NCBI RefSeq assembly: GCF_039566955.1
Contig: NZ_CP154796.1
Location: 4,898,001-4,962,000, forward strand
Direction: 5' to 3'
DNA from: Micromonospora sp. DSM 45708
GTDB taxonomy: Bacteria; Actinomycetota; Actinomycetes; Mycobacteriales; Micromonosporaceae
Length of the DNA: 64,000 nucleotides
In this document: piece by piece, positions 1 to 9,252 of the stretch
Position numbering within the stretch: position 1 is the first letter of the stretch
Layout: every line of letters starts with the position of its first letter
Notes under the pieces: model-generated
Databases searched by the model: none
What the model saw: the letters and a program-made list of their open reading frames with translations, nothing else
What the model was told of the DNA's origin: nothing
Made by a program: the position numbers and the translations under genes

Positions 1-62
1 AGGAGGAACTGGGCGATCGGGTCACCTACTGGTGCCCGGTCTGCCAGCCGGAGCGGGCGTGA
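1..62 (+). CDS. Fpg/Nei family DNA glycosylase, C-terminal end only
   Basis: Only the last 19 codons are in the window (reading frame from base 3), ending at a TGA at 60-62. The residues include TYWCPVCQ close to the end, which is the second half of the C-terminal FPG-type zinc finger (CxxC pair) of formamidopyrimidine/endonuclease VIII glycosylases that remove oxidised bases. The rest of the gene, including the catalytic N-terminus, lies to the left. Which subfamily (Fpg, Nei1 or Nei2) cannot be decided from this fragment. Confidence 0.75.
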   Translation, partial: EELGDRVTYWCPVCQPERA

Positions 63-232
63 CGTGGAACTTCCACCAACCGCCTAAGATCACCCGAGAT
101 ACGGACGATTGGGTACTTCCCTCCCGCCCGTCCGGCGTCGCATGCTGCGGTGGACCGCTCACCGATCGTCAGCAGCGCGTACGCCCGCCACGCCGGGGTG
201 ACGGCCGGCGCGCCCCGATCCCGGGGAGAGCC

Positions 233-3200
233 ATGGTGCTGTTCCGCAGACTCCGGCCCGGCCGGCCGGACCGGGCCGCCACGGTCGCCGAGGAGACCGC
301 GCCCACCGTCCCGACCGCCCGCGCCGCCGACGAGAAGCCCGCCGACCCGGCCACGCCGACCGGAGCCGCCTACGCCAGCCTGGACCCGGGCGGTGTGCCG
401 CGCCTGTTCGGCCCGGTGCCGAACACCGCCGGCAGCCCGCTGCCCACACTCGACCCGGCCGGCCGGCCGGTGCCCGGAACCGGCCTGCGCAAGTTCGTCG
501 ACCCGCTGCCGCTGCCCGGCCGGCCGCCCACCGCCGGGCTCGGCGCCCGGCTGCCGGTCGCGGTGCCGGACACCATCACCTGGCCGGGCTGCGACTACTA
601 CGAGATCGGCCTCCAGGAGTACGCGCAGCGCCTGCACCGGGACCTGCCGGCCACCCGGCTGCGCGGCTACCGCCAGCTCAACCTGGGCACCGACGCGGCC
701 GGCCACAACACGGTGAGCCCGCCCGACCGGCCCTGGCACCTCGGGCCGATGATCATGGCCCGGCGCGGCCGGCCGGTCCGGATCAAGTTCATCAACCAGC
801 TCCCCACCGGCCGCGCCGGCGAGCTGTTCCTGCCGGTCGACGAGACGGTCGACGGGGCCGGGACCGGGCCGCTGGACGGACCCGCGCCGTACCCGCAGAA
901 CCGGGCCGTGCCGCACCTGGCCGGGGCGCGGACCGCCTGGATCAGCGCCGGCAACCCGTGGCAGTGGGTGACCCCGGCCGGCGAGATCACCCCGTATCCG
1001 GTCGGGGTGGGGGTGACGCCGGTGCCGGACATGCCGGCGCCCGGCGCGGGCGCCACCACGCTCTACTTCCCGAACGACCAGAGCGGCCGGCTGATGTGGC
1101 TGCACGACAACACGCTCGGCCTGTCCCGGCTCACCGTCTACTCCGGGCAGATCGCGCTCTACCTGCTCACCGACCCGGCCGAGGAACGCCTCGTCGACGA
1201 CGGCGTGCTGCCCGCCGACCAGCTCCCGCTGGTGATCGAGGACAAGACGTTCGTGCCCGACGACGCCCAGCTCGCCGCGCAGGACCCGACCTGGGACCGG
1301 GACCGCTGGGGCGCCAAGGGCAGCCTCTGGCACCCGCACGTCTACCAGCCCCGGCAGAACCCGTACCGGATCAGCGGCACCAACCCGACCGGCCGCTGGG
1401 ACTACGGGCCGTGGACCCACGACCCGGACGGCGGGGCGAGTCCCTGGGTCGCCCCGGTGCCGAACCCGCACCACGACCCGGTCGCCGACCCCGACGAGCC
1501 ACCGCTGGTCCCGGGCGTGCCGCACCCCTCGGCGGTCCCCGAGGCGTACGGGGACACGCCGCTGGTAAACGGCGTCGCGTACCCGTACCTGGAGGTCGAG
1601 CCGCGGGCGTACCGGTTCCGGATCCTGAACGCCTGCGCGGACCGGGCGCTCAACCTCCAGCTCTACCGGGCCGCCTCGGACGGGCCGATGTGGACGCCGG
1701 ACGGCGACGCGGCCGACCCGCGCGCCGGCGAGGTGCCGATGGTCGAGGCGGTACGCGTGCCGGGGCGGCCGGCGTACTGGCCGGTGGACGGGCGCGACGG
1801 CGGCGTGCCCGACCCGGCCGCGGCCGGGCCGGAGCTGATCCAGATCGGCAACGAGGGCGGCCTGCTCCCGGCGCCGGTGGTGCTGGCGAACCGGCCGGTC
1901 GGCTACCGCTACGACCGGCAGGACCCGACCGTGCTCAACGTGGACGGCCACACGCTGCTGCTCGCGCCCGGCGAACGCGCCGACGTGGTGGTGGACTTCT
2001 CCACCGTGCCGCCGGGCCGCACGCTGATCCTCTACAACGACTGCCCGGCCCCGCTGCCCCGCTTCGATCCGCGCTACGACCACCACACCGGCGCCACCGA
2101 CCGCACCGGCGTGGGCGGCCTGCCACCGGCCCACCCCGGCTACGGCCCGAACACGCGCACGCTGCTCCAGATCCGGGTGGTCGGCAGCCCGGCGCCCCGC
2201 TACGACAGGCGGCGGCTCGCCGCCCGGCTGCCCGGCGCGTACGCGCAGAGCCAGTCGCCGCCGATCGTGCCGCAGCCGGCGTACGACCCGGCGTTCGGCA
2301 CCCGTACCGCCGGCCCGACGCTGGTTCCGGCGCACGCCTCCTCGGTCACGTTCGTCCCGGCCGGCGGGTCCGGCCCGGTCACGCTGCCGCTGGCGGTGAA
2401 GTCGGTCGGGCAGGTGTTCGAGCCCCGGCACGGCCGGGCGGTGGGACGGCTCGGGGTCGGCCACCCGCTCGCCGGGCCGCTCGCCCCGACCGTGCTGCCG
2501 CTCGGCCCGGCCGACCCGGTCACCGAGGAGCTGTTCGTGACCGACCCGACCGTGCCGGTGGGCGCGCCGGCGGACGGCACCCAGCTCTGGCGGATCGTCG
2601 GCGACGCCGACCGGACCCATCCGGTGCACGTCGAGGGCGTCGACGTGCAGTTGGTCAACCGGGTCGGCTGGGACGGCGCGCTCCGCCCGCCGGAGGAGGG
2701 CGAGCTGGGCTGGAAGGACACCGTCCGGGTCAACCCGCGGGAGGACGTGGTGGTGGCGTTGCGCCCGGTCGCGCCCGGCCTGCCGTTCACGATCGGCGAC
2801 AGCGTCCGGCTGCTCGATCCGAGCCGGCCGGCCGGCGCGCGGCTGGACACGGGCCCGGTCAGTCCGGTCGACGGCCGGCCCGCGACGGTGGTCAACCAGG
2901 TGGTCAACCTGGGTTGGGAGTACCGCTGGCACACGCGCTCGGCGGGCCTGCGTGACCAGGGCATGAGCCGGCCGTTGGTGCTGCGGGTGACGCCCCGGGC
3001 ACCCACCGGCCTGACCGCCACGCCGGTGCCCGGCTCGGCCACCGCGCTGCCCGCCATCGCGCTCACCTGGACCGGCAACGGCAGCCGCCCGCCGGCCACC
3101 AGTCATCGGCTGCAACGCGCCACCGACAGCGCCTTCACCACCGGCCGCACCGAGATCACCGTGGCCGCCACCGCGACCCGGTACACGGACGCGACCGTCA

Positions 3201-3865
3201 CCCCCGGCGTCACGTACCACTACCGGATCCGCGCCGAGAACGCGGCGAGCTGCTCCACCTGGTCGAACGACGCGCCGGCCGCGGTGCGGCTGACCGCGCC
3301 GTCCCGGCTGACCGCTGCGGTGCCGCCGGCCGCCCCGCTGCGGGTGGCGTTGCGCTGGGCGAACCACTCCTTCGCCACCGGGGTGGACGTGCAGCGGGCC
3401 ACCAACCCGACATTCACCAGCGGGCCGGGCACCACGGCGATCACCGTGGGTGAGGCCCACCTGGACCCGGCCGTCGCCCCGGACACCACGTACTACTACC
3501 GGGTACGCACCACGTACCTCGGCGCGGCGTCACCCTGGTCGACGGTGGCGACGGTGACCACGCCGCCCCGGCCGGCCGCGCCCACCGGGGTCTCCGCCAC
3601 CGCCGGCGCGCCGGCCCCGGACACCACCACGGTGACGCTGAGCTGGTCGGCGGCGACGCCGGTCGGGCCGGGCGCCGGCTTCGTCGTCGAACGCGCCGCC
3701 GACGCCGGCTTCACCCGGGAACCGGCGACGTTCCGCGTCACCGGCCGCGGCTTCACCAACACCGCCCTGCCGCCCGGCGTCACCTACTACTACCGGGTCC
3801 GCGCGACGAACATCGTCGGCGTCTCCCCCTGGACCCCCCCGATCCAGATCACCACCCCCACCTGA
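233..3865 (+). CDS. Multicopper-oxidase-like protein with three C-terminal fibronectin III domains; copper ligands degenerate
   Basis: A 1210-residue protein. ATG 233 is chosen because a GGGGAGAG ribosome site lies just upstream; the open frame extends further up without a good start. Residues about 100-915 follow the cupredoxin layout of CotA/bilirubin-oxidase-like multicopper oxidases, but the copper motifs are altered: HLAG at 228-231 where HLHG is usual, LHDN at 290-293 where YHDH is usual, HPVH at 796-799 kept in part, and WHTR at 899-902 where WHCH is usual, with Leu at 906 in place of the next His. The type 1 Cys is therefore Thr901. Residues from about 921 form three FnIII repeats, each ending in a Y(H/Y)YR(I/V)R-type strand. 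No signal peptide is visible. Oxidase activity is doubtful; a structural or carbohydrate/surface-binding role is possible. The gene stands alone and is followed by structured intergenic repeats. Confidence 0.8.
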   Translation: MVLFRRLRPGRPDRAATVAEETAPTVPTARAADEKPADPATPTGAAYASLDPGGVPRLFGPVPNTAGSPLPTLDPAGRPVPGTGLRKFVDPLPLPGRPPTAGLGARLPVAVPDTITWPGCDYYEIGLQEYAQRLHRDLPATRLRGYRQLNLGTDAAGHNTVSPPDRPWHLGPMIMARRGRPVRIKFINQLPTGRAGELFLPVDETVDGAGTGPLDGPAPYPQNRAVPHLAGARTAWISAGNPWQWVTPAGEITPYPVGVGVTPVPDMPAPGAGATTLYFPNDQSGRLMWLHDNTLGLSRLTVYSGQIALYLLTDPAEERLVDDGVLPADQLPLVIEDKTFVPDDAQLAAQDPTWDRDRWGAKGSLWHPHVYQPRQNPYRISGTNPTGRWDYGPWTHDPDGGASPWVAPVPNPHHDPVADPDEPPLVPGVPHPSAVPEAYGDTPLVNGVAYPYLEVEPRAYRFRILNACADRALNLQLYRAASDGPMWTPDGDAADPRAGEVPMVEAVRVPGRPAYWPVDGRDGGVPDPAAAGPELIQIGNEGGLLPAPVVLANRPVGYRYDRQDPTVLNVDGHTLLLAPGERADVVVDFSTVPPGRTLILYNDCPAPLPRFDPRYDHHTGATDRTGVGGLPPAHPGYGPNTRTLLQIRVVGSPAPRYDRRRLAARLPGAYAQSQSPPIVPQPAYDPAFGTRTAGPTLVPAHASSVTFVPAGGSGPVTLPLAVKSVGQVFEPRHGRAVGRLGVGHPLAGPLAPTVLPLGPADPVTEELFVTDPTVPVGAPADGTQLWRIVGDADRTHPVHVEGVDVQLVNRVGWDGALRPPEEGELGWKDTVRVNPREDVVVALRPVAPGLPFTIGDSVRLLDPSRPAGARLDTGPVSPVDGRPATVVNQVVNLGWEYRWHTRSAGLRDQGMSRPLVLRVTPRAPTGLTATPVPGSATALPAIALTWTGNGSRPPATSHRLQRATDSAFTTGRTEITVAATATRYTDATVTPGVTYHYRIRAENAASCSTWSNDAPAAVRLTAPSRLTAAVPPAAPLRVALRWANHSFATGVDVQRATNPTFTSGPGTTAITVGEAHLDPAVAPDTTYYYRVRTTYLGAASPWSTVATVTTPPRPAAPTGVSATAGAPAPDTTTVTLSWSAATPVGPGAGFVVERAADAGFTREPATFRVTGRGFTNTALPPGVTYYYRVRATNIVGVSPWTPPIQITTPT

Positions 3866-3883
3866 CCCCCCACCCCCGCCCCG

Positions 3884-3940
3884 TGATCATGAAGTTGACG
3901 GCACGACCCGAGATCAACACCGCCGCCAACCTCATGATCG
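3884..3940. repeat. Inverted-repeat element, TGATCATGAAGTTGACGGC family (copy 1)
   Basis: Arms at 3884-3902 (TGATCATGAAGTTGACGGC) and 3922-3940 pair over 19 positions with a few mismatches and a 19-base spacer. It lies between two convergent genes, so it can fold in either transcript. A related left arm (TGATCATGAAGTCGACCGC) recurs at 35876, again beside the second repeat type. Confidence 0.75.
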
Positions 3941-3969
3941 CCGGGCGCGGGCCACATGGCCCGGGTCGG

Positions 3970-4026
3970 TGATCAAGGAGTTGGAGTCGCCGACTCCGCC
4001 TCTCGCGGACGCGAACTCCTTGATCA
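3970..4026. repeat. Inverted-repeat element, TGATCAAGGAGTT family (copy 1); probable bidirectional terminator
   Basis: Perfect 13-base arms at 3970-3982 (TGATCAAGGAGTT) and 4014-4026 (AACTCCTTGATCA), with a nested dyad GGAGTCG/CGACTCC at 3983-3997. It sits between the 3' ends of the convergent multicopper-oxidase-like gene and pspM. The same arms recur at 35938-35994, so this is a dispersed element rather than a one-off hairpin. The terminator role is inferred from position. Confidence 0.75.
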
Positions 4027-4056
4027 TCCGGCAGGGGCGGGGGCGGGGGCGGGGGG

Positions 4057-4818
4057 TTAGGGGGTTCTGAGGGGGGTGCGGAGTTCGGCCAGGGCGGAGG
4101 CGACGCCGTGCAGGAGGTCGGTGGCCTCGGTGAGGCGGGCGGCGGCCGGGTGGTGGGTGTCGGGGCGGGCGTCCTCGGCGACATAGCCGGCGGCGGCCAC
4201 CACCAGCCGCTCGTAGGCCGCCACCCCGTCCTCCAGTTGGGCGACGAGCGTGGCGTGCACGTCGGCGAGCGGCCCGCGCGGGGCGAGCTTCAGCGCGCGT
4301 TCCACGCCGGCCACCCGCCCGGCCAGCTCACGCAGGGAGTGGTCCGCCTCGGCGGCCTCCCGGACCGCCGGCTCGGCCAGCCCGGTCAGCCGGCCGGCCA
4401 GCCCGCCCAGGGTGAGCGCGGCCCGGTCCAGGCGGGCCCACGGCTCGGCCGCGGAGGTGCCGCGCAGCGCGAGCCGGGACCGGACCCGGCGTACCTCGGC
4501 GAGGACGCCGGGACCCACGGGCAGCCGCTCGACGGCGGCGACCAGCCGGGCCCGGGAGCGGGCGGCGGCCTCGGCCGGGTCGAGCGCCGGCGGGGCCGGC
4601 ACCGCCGCGAGCGCCCGGTGGTCGATCCAGCGCCAGGCGGCCACCGCGACCGCGCTGCCCGCGGCGCCGACCCAGGCCGCGTCCGGCAGGCCCAGGCCGG
4701 CGTACGGGGTGAGCACCGCGGCGGCGCCGCCGAGCCCACCGGCCAGCACGCTCCACCGCCGCGCCGAACGACGCAGCTTGGCCAGTTGCCGGAAGTGTCG
4801 CGTCCGCTCGTCCGCCAT
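4057..4818 (-). CDS. pspM: Phage-shock envelope stress protein PspM-like membrane protein
   Basis: 253 residues. A basic N-terminus (residues 1-22) is followed by two hydrophobic segments (about 24-42 and 46-62), then a long, mostly helical Ala/Leu/Arg-rich cytoplasmic region. It lies 16 bp downstream of pspA on the same strand, in the order clgR-pspA-pspM known from Mycobacterium (Rv2745c-Rv2744c-Rv2743c), where PspM anchors PspA at the membrane. Assignment rests on topology plus gene order; the sequence is weakly conserved in this family. No pspN-like gene follows; convergent repeats and the multicopper-oxidase-like gene come next. Confidence 0.75.
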   Translation of the reverse strand: MADERTRHFRQLAKLRRSARRWSVLAGGLGGAAAVLTPYAGLGLPDAAWVGAAGSAVAVAAWRWIDHRALAAVPAPPALDPAEAAARSRARLVAAVERLPVGPGVLAEVRRVRSRLALRGTSAAEPWARLDRAALTLGGLAGRLTGLAEPAVREAAEADHSLRELAGRVAGVERALKLAPRGPLADVHATLVAQLEDGVAAYERLVVAAAGYVAEDARPDTHHPAAARLTEATDLLHGVASALAELRTPLRTP

Positions 4819-4834
4819 CGCTCTCCCTCGTCCG

Positions 4835-5686
4835 TCAGCCGGTGGTGCTCTCCCCGGCGCCGCGATCCCGGCTCATGCTGGCCCGGATCTCGTCCAGCCG
4901 GGCGGCGGCGGCCGGGTCGGCCGGCTGCCCCACGGCGGGACGCTGCTGCTGGCCGCCGAGCTGCTCGCCGGCCATGCTCGACCGGATCTGTTCCAGTCTG
5001 GCCGACCCGGCCGAGTCGAGCGTCGCCTTCTGGATCTCCAGCATCCGGCCCTCGACCGAGTTGCCGGCCAGCTCGGCCCGGCCCATGGCGGTGGCGTAGC
5101 GGCGCTCGATCCGGTCCCGCACCTCGTCCAGGGACGGGGTGCTGGCCGGCGCAGTGAGCGACGACATCGACTCCAGCGAGCGGGCCACGCTCTCCTGCAT
5201 CTTGGCCTGCTCCAGCTGGCTGAGCAGCTTGGTGCGCTCGGCGAGCTTCTGCTGGAGGATCATCGAGTTGTTCTCGACCGCCTTGCGGGCCTGTGCCGCC
5301 GCGCCGAGCGCCTGGTCGTGCAGCGTCTTGAGGTCCTCCAGCGCCTGCTCACCGGAGACGAGCTGGGTGGCGAGCAACTGGGCGGACTGCTCGTAGCGCC
5401 CGGCCTCGGCCTCGTCGCCCCGGCCCCGGGCCTGGTCGGCCAGCGCGAGCGCCTGCCGCGCGTTGCCCTGGAGCTGCTCCACCTCGGTCATCTGCCGGGA
5501 CAGCTTCATCTCCAGTTGGCGCTGGTTGCCGATCACCGCCGCCGCCTGCTGGACCAGCGCCTGGTGCTGCCGCTGGGCCTCCTCGACCGCCTGCTGGATC
5601 TGCACCTTCGGATCGGCGTGCTCGTCGATCTTCGCGCCGAAGAGCGCCATCAGGTATTTCCAACCCTTGACGAACGGGTTCGCCAT
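4835..5686 (-). CDS. pspA: PspA/IM30 family envelope stress protein
   Basis: 283 residues, starting [16 protein letters not shown], the amphipathic N-terminal helix that binds stressed membrane in PspA/IM30 proteins. The following 200 or so residues are long charged coiled-coil helices rich in Gln, Glu, Lys and Arg, as in the ESCRT-III-like PspA core. The C-terminal 70 residues (Gly/Pro/Ala-rich, with repeated EIRASM/QIRSSM segments) extend beyond the usual core length of about 220. It lies between clgR and pspM and should be part of the same stress-induced operon. Confidence 0.9.
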   Translation of the reverse strand: MANPFVKGWKYLMALFGAKIDEHADPKVQIQQAVEEAQRQHQALVQQAAAVIGNQRQLEMKLSRQMTEVEQLQGNARQALALADQARGRGDEAEAGRYEQSAQLLATQLVSGEQALEDLKTLHDQALGAAAQARKAVENNSMILQQKLAERTKLLSQLEQAKMQESVARSLESMSSLTAPASTPSLDEVRDRIERRYATAMGRAELAGNSVEGRMLEIQKATLDSAGSARLEQIRSSMAGEQLGGQQQRPAVGQPADPAAAARLDEIRASMSRDRGAGESTTG

Positions 5687-5812
5687 CTCCGCCTCGTCCC
5701 CTCAGTAGTGTCGCGCCTACATCGTTCCAGTCGGACACCACTCCGGCACCCGTACGACCTGATCAACACTACGACGCACGCGCCACCGGCGACCATCGCG
5801 CGGACCGGCCGG

Positions 5813-6253
5813 TCAGGCGGCGCAGACCACGTCCCGCTCGGCGGGGCGCACGCGGGTGCTGCGCAGCGTCGCCTTGAGCGGCGAATCCTGCCGGACCTGG
5901 ACAGCCACCGCACCGTCGGTGGTGACCTGCCGGACACCCCGGTTGGTGGCCTTGCGCACGGCGGGCGGGGCCACCGGCGTCGACTCGCCACCCACCGGCA
6001 CCAGCACGCCGGGCATCTGCTCGGCCAGGGCGACCGTGTCGCTCACCTCGCGCAGCAGCTCGGACAGGCGCGCGCCGAGCGCGTCGCAGATGGCAGCCAG
6101 CAGCTCGCTGGAGGGCTCCTTCTGGCCGCGCTCGATCTCGGAGAGGTAACCGAGGCTGACGTTGGCAGCGGACGAGACCTCGCGGAGGGTGCGGTGCTGC
6201 CCCTGCCGGCGCGCCCGCAGTGCGTCACCGATCACCCGGCGTAGCAGGACCAT
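5813..6253 (-). CDS. clgR: XRE/Cro-type transcriptional regulator, ClgR-like
   Basis: 146 residues from the ATG at 6253, chosen because AGGTGCG precedes it (GGGGAGGTGCGATGG) and ClgR proteins begin close to [16 protein letters not shown]. Residues about 8-65 form an XRE helix-turn-helix with the typical segment [20 protein letters not shown]. In Mycobacterium and Corynebacterium, ClgR activates clp protease genes, recO and the psp operon under envelope or proteolytic stress. Position upstream of pspA, with cinA and pgsA before it, matches that context. The C-terminal region ([11 protein letters not shown]... to VVCAA) ends in the apolar tail VVCAA, reminiscent of Clp-degraded ClgR tails; degradation is inference. 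Confidence 0.88.
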   Translation of the reverse strand: MVLLRRVIGDALRARRQGQHRTLREVSSAANVSLGYLSEIERGQKEPSSELLAAICDALGARLSELLREVSDTVALAEQMPGVLVPVGGESTPVAPPAVRKATNRGVRQVTTDGAVAVQVRQDSPLKATLRSTRVRPAERDVVCAA

Positions 6254-6458
6254 CGCACCTCCCCTGACGGGACACCTGTCCGGCCGGACCGCGCCGCGCC
6301 GGTGACGGCGGGCCGCCCCGGCGCCGGCGTCGCCCGCCGGAGCCTTCCCGCAACCGTACCCGTTGACCGCCACGACGACATCCCACCCCGCCTCTCCAAT
6401 CCTGTGCAGAACGCCGTTCCGGCGACCCCGCGGCCGGGCGCGTCGACGGTGGGACGGC

Positions 6459-7007
6459 TCACCGCCGGCCGGCGCCCGCCGGGTCGGCGACCCCGGCGTC
6501 GTCGGTGACCGGAATGTGCTCGGCGAGCAGGCGCAGCGCCTCGATCACCGCGGCCGAGCGGATGTGGTCCCGGCCGCCGTCGAGGTCGAGCCGGCGTACG
6601 TCGCTGCCGGTCGGGCCGGCGACCGCCACGTAGACCAGGCCGACCGGCTTGCCGTCCTGCGGCTCCGGCCCGGCCACACCGGTGGCGGCCAGCCCCCAGT
6701 CCGCGCCGCAGCGCTGCCGCCCGCCCTCGGCGAGCGCGACGGCCACGTCCGGGTCGACCGGCCCGCGCGCCGCCAGCAGGTTCTCCGGCACGCCGGCCAG
6801 CACCGCCTTCAGCTCGGTGGCGTAGACCACGAGACCGCCCCGGTAGATCGAGCTGACGCCGGCGATCTCCACGATCGCGGCGGCGAGCAGCCCGCCGGTC
6901 AGCGACTCGACAGTGGCCAGCGTCTGGCCGCACTCGTGCAGGCGGTGCACCACGGAGGCCGCCGGACTGCCGGCGGGCCGCTGGTGTCGCGCGTCGGTGT
7001 CTCCCAT
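6459..7007 (-). CDS. pncC: CinA C-terminal domain protein, nicotinamide-nucleotide amidohydrolase
   Basis: 182 residues covering only the CinA C-terminal (PncC) domain. Visible family motifs are [15 protein letters not shown] near residue 30, [14 protein letters not shown], and the [14 protein letters not shown] loop. PncC enzymes convert nicotinamide mononucleotide to nicotinic acid mononucleotide in NAD recycling. The N-terminal COG1058 domain found in full CinA is absent, as is normal for the stand-alone form. It lies 50 bp after pgsA and 205 bp before clgR on the same strand. Confidence 0.9.
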   Translation of the reverse strand: MGDTDARHQRPAGSPAASVVHRLHECGQTLATVESLTGGLLAAAIVEIAGVSSIYRGGLVVYATELKAVLAGVPENLLAARGPVDPDVAVALAEGGRQRCGADWGLAATGVAGPEPQDGKPVGLVYVAVAGPTGSDVRRLDLDGGRDHIRSAAVIEALRLLAEHIPVTDDAGVADPAGAGRR

Positions 7008-7057
7008 GACCGCCCCTTCTTCCCGCGTCGTGCCGGCTTACTCGCCGGCTGCCCGGA

Positions 7058-7690
7058 TCAACGCCCGGGGCGACGCAGCCGCAGCGCCTGGGCGACGTAG
7101 TCGAAGCCGGTGGCGACGGTGACCACCACGGCGGCGCCCATGATCCAGGGGCCGACCGGGGCCAGCGCCGCCGGCATCGGCCAGAGGTACCAGGTGATGG
7201 CCAGGATCTGCAACGCAGTCTTGATCTTGCCGCCCCGGCTGGCCGCGATCACCCCGTGCCGGATCACCCAGAAGCGCAGCGCGGTGATGCCCAGCTCCCG
7301 GACCAGGATCACCACGGTCACCCACCAGGGCAGCCGGTCGTACCAGGAGAGCAGCACCAGCGCCGCGCCGGTGAGCGCCTTGTCGGCGATCGGGTCGGCG
7401 ACCTTGCCCAGCGACGTGACCAGCCCGAACCGCCTGGCGATCCAGCCGTCCACCAGGTCCGTCGCCGAGGCCACCACGAAGATCAGACAGGCCGCCGTCC
7501 GCCAGCCGGCGTGGCTCATCCCGGACGCGACCACGGTGACCGCGAAGACCGGCACCAGCACCAGCCGCGCCGCGGTCAGCAGGTTGGCCGCGTTGAGCAG
7601 CGGCACGGGGGCAGCCACCGTCGACTCCGCCCCGGTCATGTCCGGCATCGCCCCACGTGGCTTCCCCGCTCCGTCCGGGCCCGCCGTCAC
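7058..7690 (-). CDS. pgsA: CDP-diacylglycerol--glycerol-3-phosphate 3-phosphatidyltransferase
   Basis: 210 residues, integral membrane CDP-alcohol phosphatidyltransferase. The diagnostic DG...AR...G...D...D motif is present as [20 protein letters not shown] followed by KVADPIADK. The enzyme makes phosphatidylglycerophosphate for phosphatidylglycerol and cardiolipin. The GTG at 7690 overlaps the rimO TGA as GTGA, indicating translational coupling. The N-terminal 28 or so residues before [15 protein letters not shown] are polar and poorly conserved, so an internal start (MPDMTGAE) is possible. Confidence 0.93.
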   Translation of the reverse strand: MTAGPDGAGKPRGAMPDMTGAESTVAAPVPLLNAANLLTAARLVLVPVFAVTVVASGMSHAGWRTAACLIFVVASATDLVDGWIARRFGLVTSLGKVADPIADKALTGAALVLLSWYDRLPWWVTVVILVRELGITALRFWVIRHGVIAASRGGKIKTALQILAITWYLWPMPAALAPVGPWIMGAAVVVTVATGFDYVAQALRLRRPGR

Positions 7691-9189
7691 CGTGCCGCGC
7701 CGGGCGCCGCCGAGATCATCTCATCCGGCACGGCGATCAGGTCGACGCCCTCGGTCGCCGTCACCCGGGCCCGCACCAGGTCACCCGGGCGCAGCGCGGC
7801 CAGGTCCACCCCGCCGCCGTCCGGCGCGACGAGCGTGGTCGACCCGTCGACCTCGGGCGCCTGGTGGGCGGCCCGGCCCTCGACCACGCCGTCGGCGATC
7901 GAGTCCACCAGCACCTCCAGCGTCGAGCCGAGCCGCTCCTCGGCCCGCTGGGAGCACAGCTCGTCGGCGAGCGCGCTGAGCTTGTCGTACCGGCGCTTGA
8001 CGGTGGCGGCGGAGACCTTGCCGGGCAGCCCGGCGGCCTCGGTGCCGTCCTCGTCGCTGTAGTCGAACATGCCGATCGCGTCCAGCCGCGCCTCGGTCAG
8101 GAACCGGACCAGCTCGGCCACGTCCTGCTTCGTCTCGCCGGGGAAGCCGACGATGAAGTTGCTCCGCGCACCGGCCTCCGGCGCCAGCGCCCGGGCGGAG
8201 GCGAGCAGCTCCAGGAACCGGTCGGTGGAGCCGAACCGGCGCATCCGGCGCAGCACCGGCTCGCTGGAGTGCTGGAACGACAGGTCGAAGTACGCCGCCA
8301 CGCCGGGCGTGGTGGCGATCACCTCGACCAGGCCGGGCCGGGTCTCGGCCGGCTGGAGGTAGCTGGCCCGCACCCGCACGATCCCGTCGATCGCGGCGAG
8401 CTGCGGCAGCAGCTTCTCCAGCGCGCGCGGGTCGCCCAGGTCCTTGCCGTAGGACGTCGAGTTCTCGCTGACCAGCACCAGCTCCCGGACGCCGGTCTTG
8501 GCCAGCCACTCGGCCTCGGCGAGCAGCTCGTCCGGGGTACGCGAGACGAACGCCCCACGGAACGCCGGGATGGCACAGAACGCGCAGCGCCGGTCGCAGC
8601 CGCTGGCCAGCTTCAGCGAGGCCACCGGGCCGGTGTCGAGCCGGTGCCGCAGCACCTGCCGCAGGTGCGCCGGGGTGTGCGCGTCGGTCTCCGGCGCGAC
8701 CCGGGTCGGCGTGCCGTGCCCGGGCAGCGACACCGCCGCCTCGCGGCGCTTCACCGGCGTCAGCGGCAGCAGCTCGCGCCGGTCGCGCGGGGTGTGCGCG
8801 GAGATCGCCTCGCCGGCCACCACGGCGTCGAGCCGGGCGGCGATGTCCGGGTAGTCGTCGAAACTGAGCACCGCCTGCGCCTCGGGCAGACTGTCGGCCA
8901 GCTCACGTCCGTACCGCTCGGCCATGCAGCCGGCGGCGACCACCTTGGCGCCGGTGTCGGCGGCGGCCAGCAGCGTCTGGATCGAGTCCTGCTTCGCCTT
9001 CTCCACGAAGCCGCAGGTGTTCACCACCACCACGTCGGCGCCCTCACCGTCGGTGCTCACCTGCCAACCGTCGGCGTGCAGCCTGGCGGCCAACTCCTCC
9101 GAGTCGACCTCGTTGCGGGCGCAGCCCAGGGTCAGCAGGGCGACCCGGCGCCCGTCAGATTGCGGAGAGGAGGAGGCAGCAGACACCAT
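7687..9189 (-). CDS. rimO: 30S ribosomal protein S12 methylthiotransferase RimO
   Basis: 500 residues from the ATG at 9189 (an in-frame start at 9207 would lie inside a dispersed repeat, so the shorter form is preferred). Domains in order: UPF0004 N-terminus with [16 protein letters not shown], a radical-SAM core with the cluster motif CDRRCAFC, and a C-terminal TRAM domain. RimO adds a methylthio group to the conserved Asp of ribosomal protein S12. The stop overlaps the pgsA start by 4 bp. The assignment to RimO rather than MiaB follows from [10 protein letters not shown] and the pgsA linkage common in Actinobacteria. Confidence 0.93.
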   Translation of the reverse strand: MVSAASSSPQSDGRRVALLTLGCARNEVDSEELAARLHADGWQVSTDGEGADVVVVNTCGFVEKAKQDSIQTLLAAADTGAKVVAAGCMAERYGRELADSLPEAQAVLSFDDYPDIAARLDAVVAGEAISAHTPRDRRELLPLTPVKRREAAVSLPGHGTPTRVAPETDAHTPAHLRQVLRHRLDTGPVASLKLASGCDRRCAFCAIPAFRGAFVSRTPDELLAEAEWLAKTGVRELVLVSENSTSYGKDLGDPRALEKLLPQLAAIDGIVRVRASYLQPAETRPGLVEVIATTPGVAAYFDLSFQHSSEPVLRRMRRFGSTDRFLELLASARALAPEAGARSNFIVGFPGETKQDVAELVRFLTEARLDAIGMFDYSDEDGTEAAGLPGKVSAATVKRRYDKLSALADELCSQRAEERLGSTLEVLVDSIADGVVEGRAAHQAPEVDGSTTLVAPDGGGVDLAALRPGDLVRARVTATEGVDLIAVPDEMISAAPGAAR

Positions 9190-9205
9190 CCGAGGGTACA
9201 GGTGC

Positions 9206-9252
9206 AAGGAAGGGCCCCTTGTTGACGCCTGCGGTAGAGAAAGGTGCCCCTC
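9206..9252. repeat. Dispersed GC-rich repeat, AAGGAAGGGCCCCTTGTTGAC type
   Basis: The segment CAAGGAAGGGCCCCTTGTTG is imperfectly palindromic and is followed by GCGGTAGAGAAAGGTGCCCC. It fills the gap between the start of rimO and the stop of the ornithine-cyclodeaminase-like gene. The core closely matches the hairpin at 31274-31322 (AAGGAGGGGCCCCTTGTTAA), pointing to a repeat family in this genome. Confidence 0.65.

Noticed and set aside
26..3460. A very long open frame (1144 codons) on the minus strand opposite the multicopper-oxidase-like gene
   Set aside because: It is the antisense shadow of a high-GC gene; composition is Arg/Gly/His/Val-rich with no domain, and the plus-strand gene has clear domains and a ribosome site.
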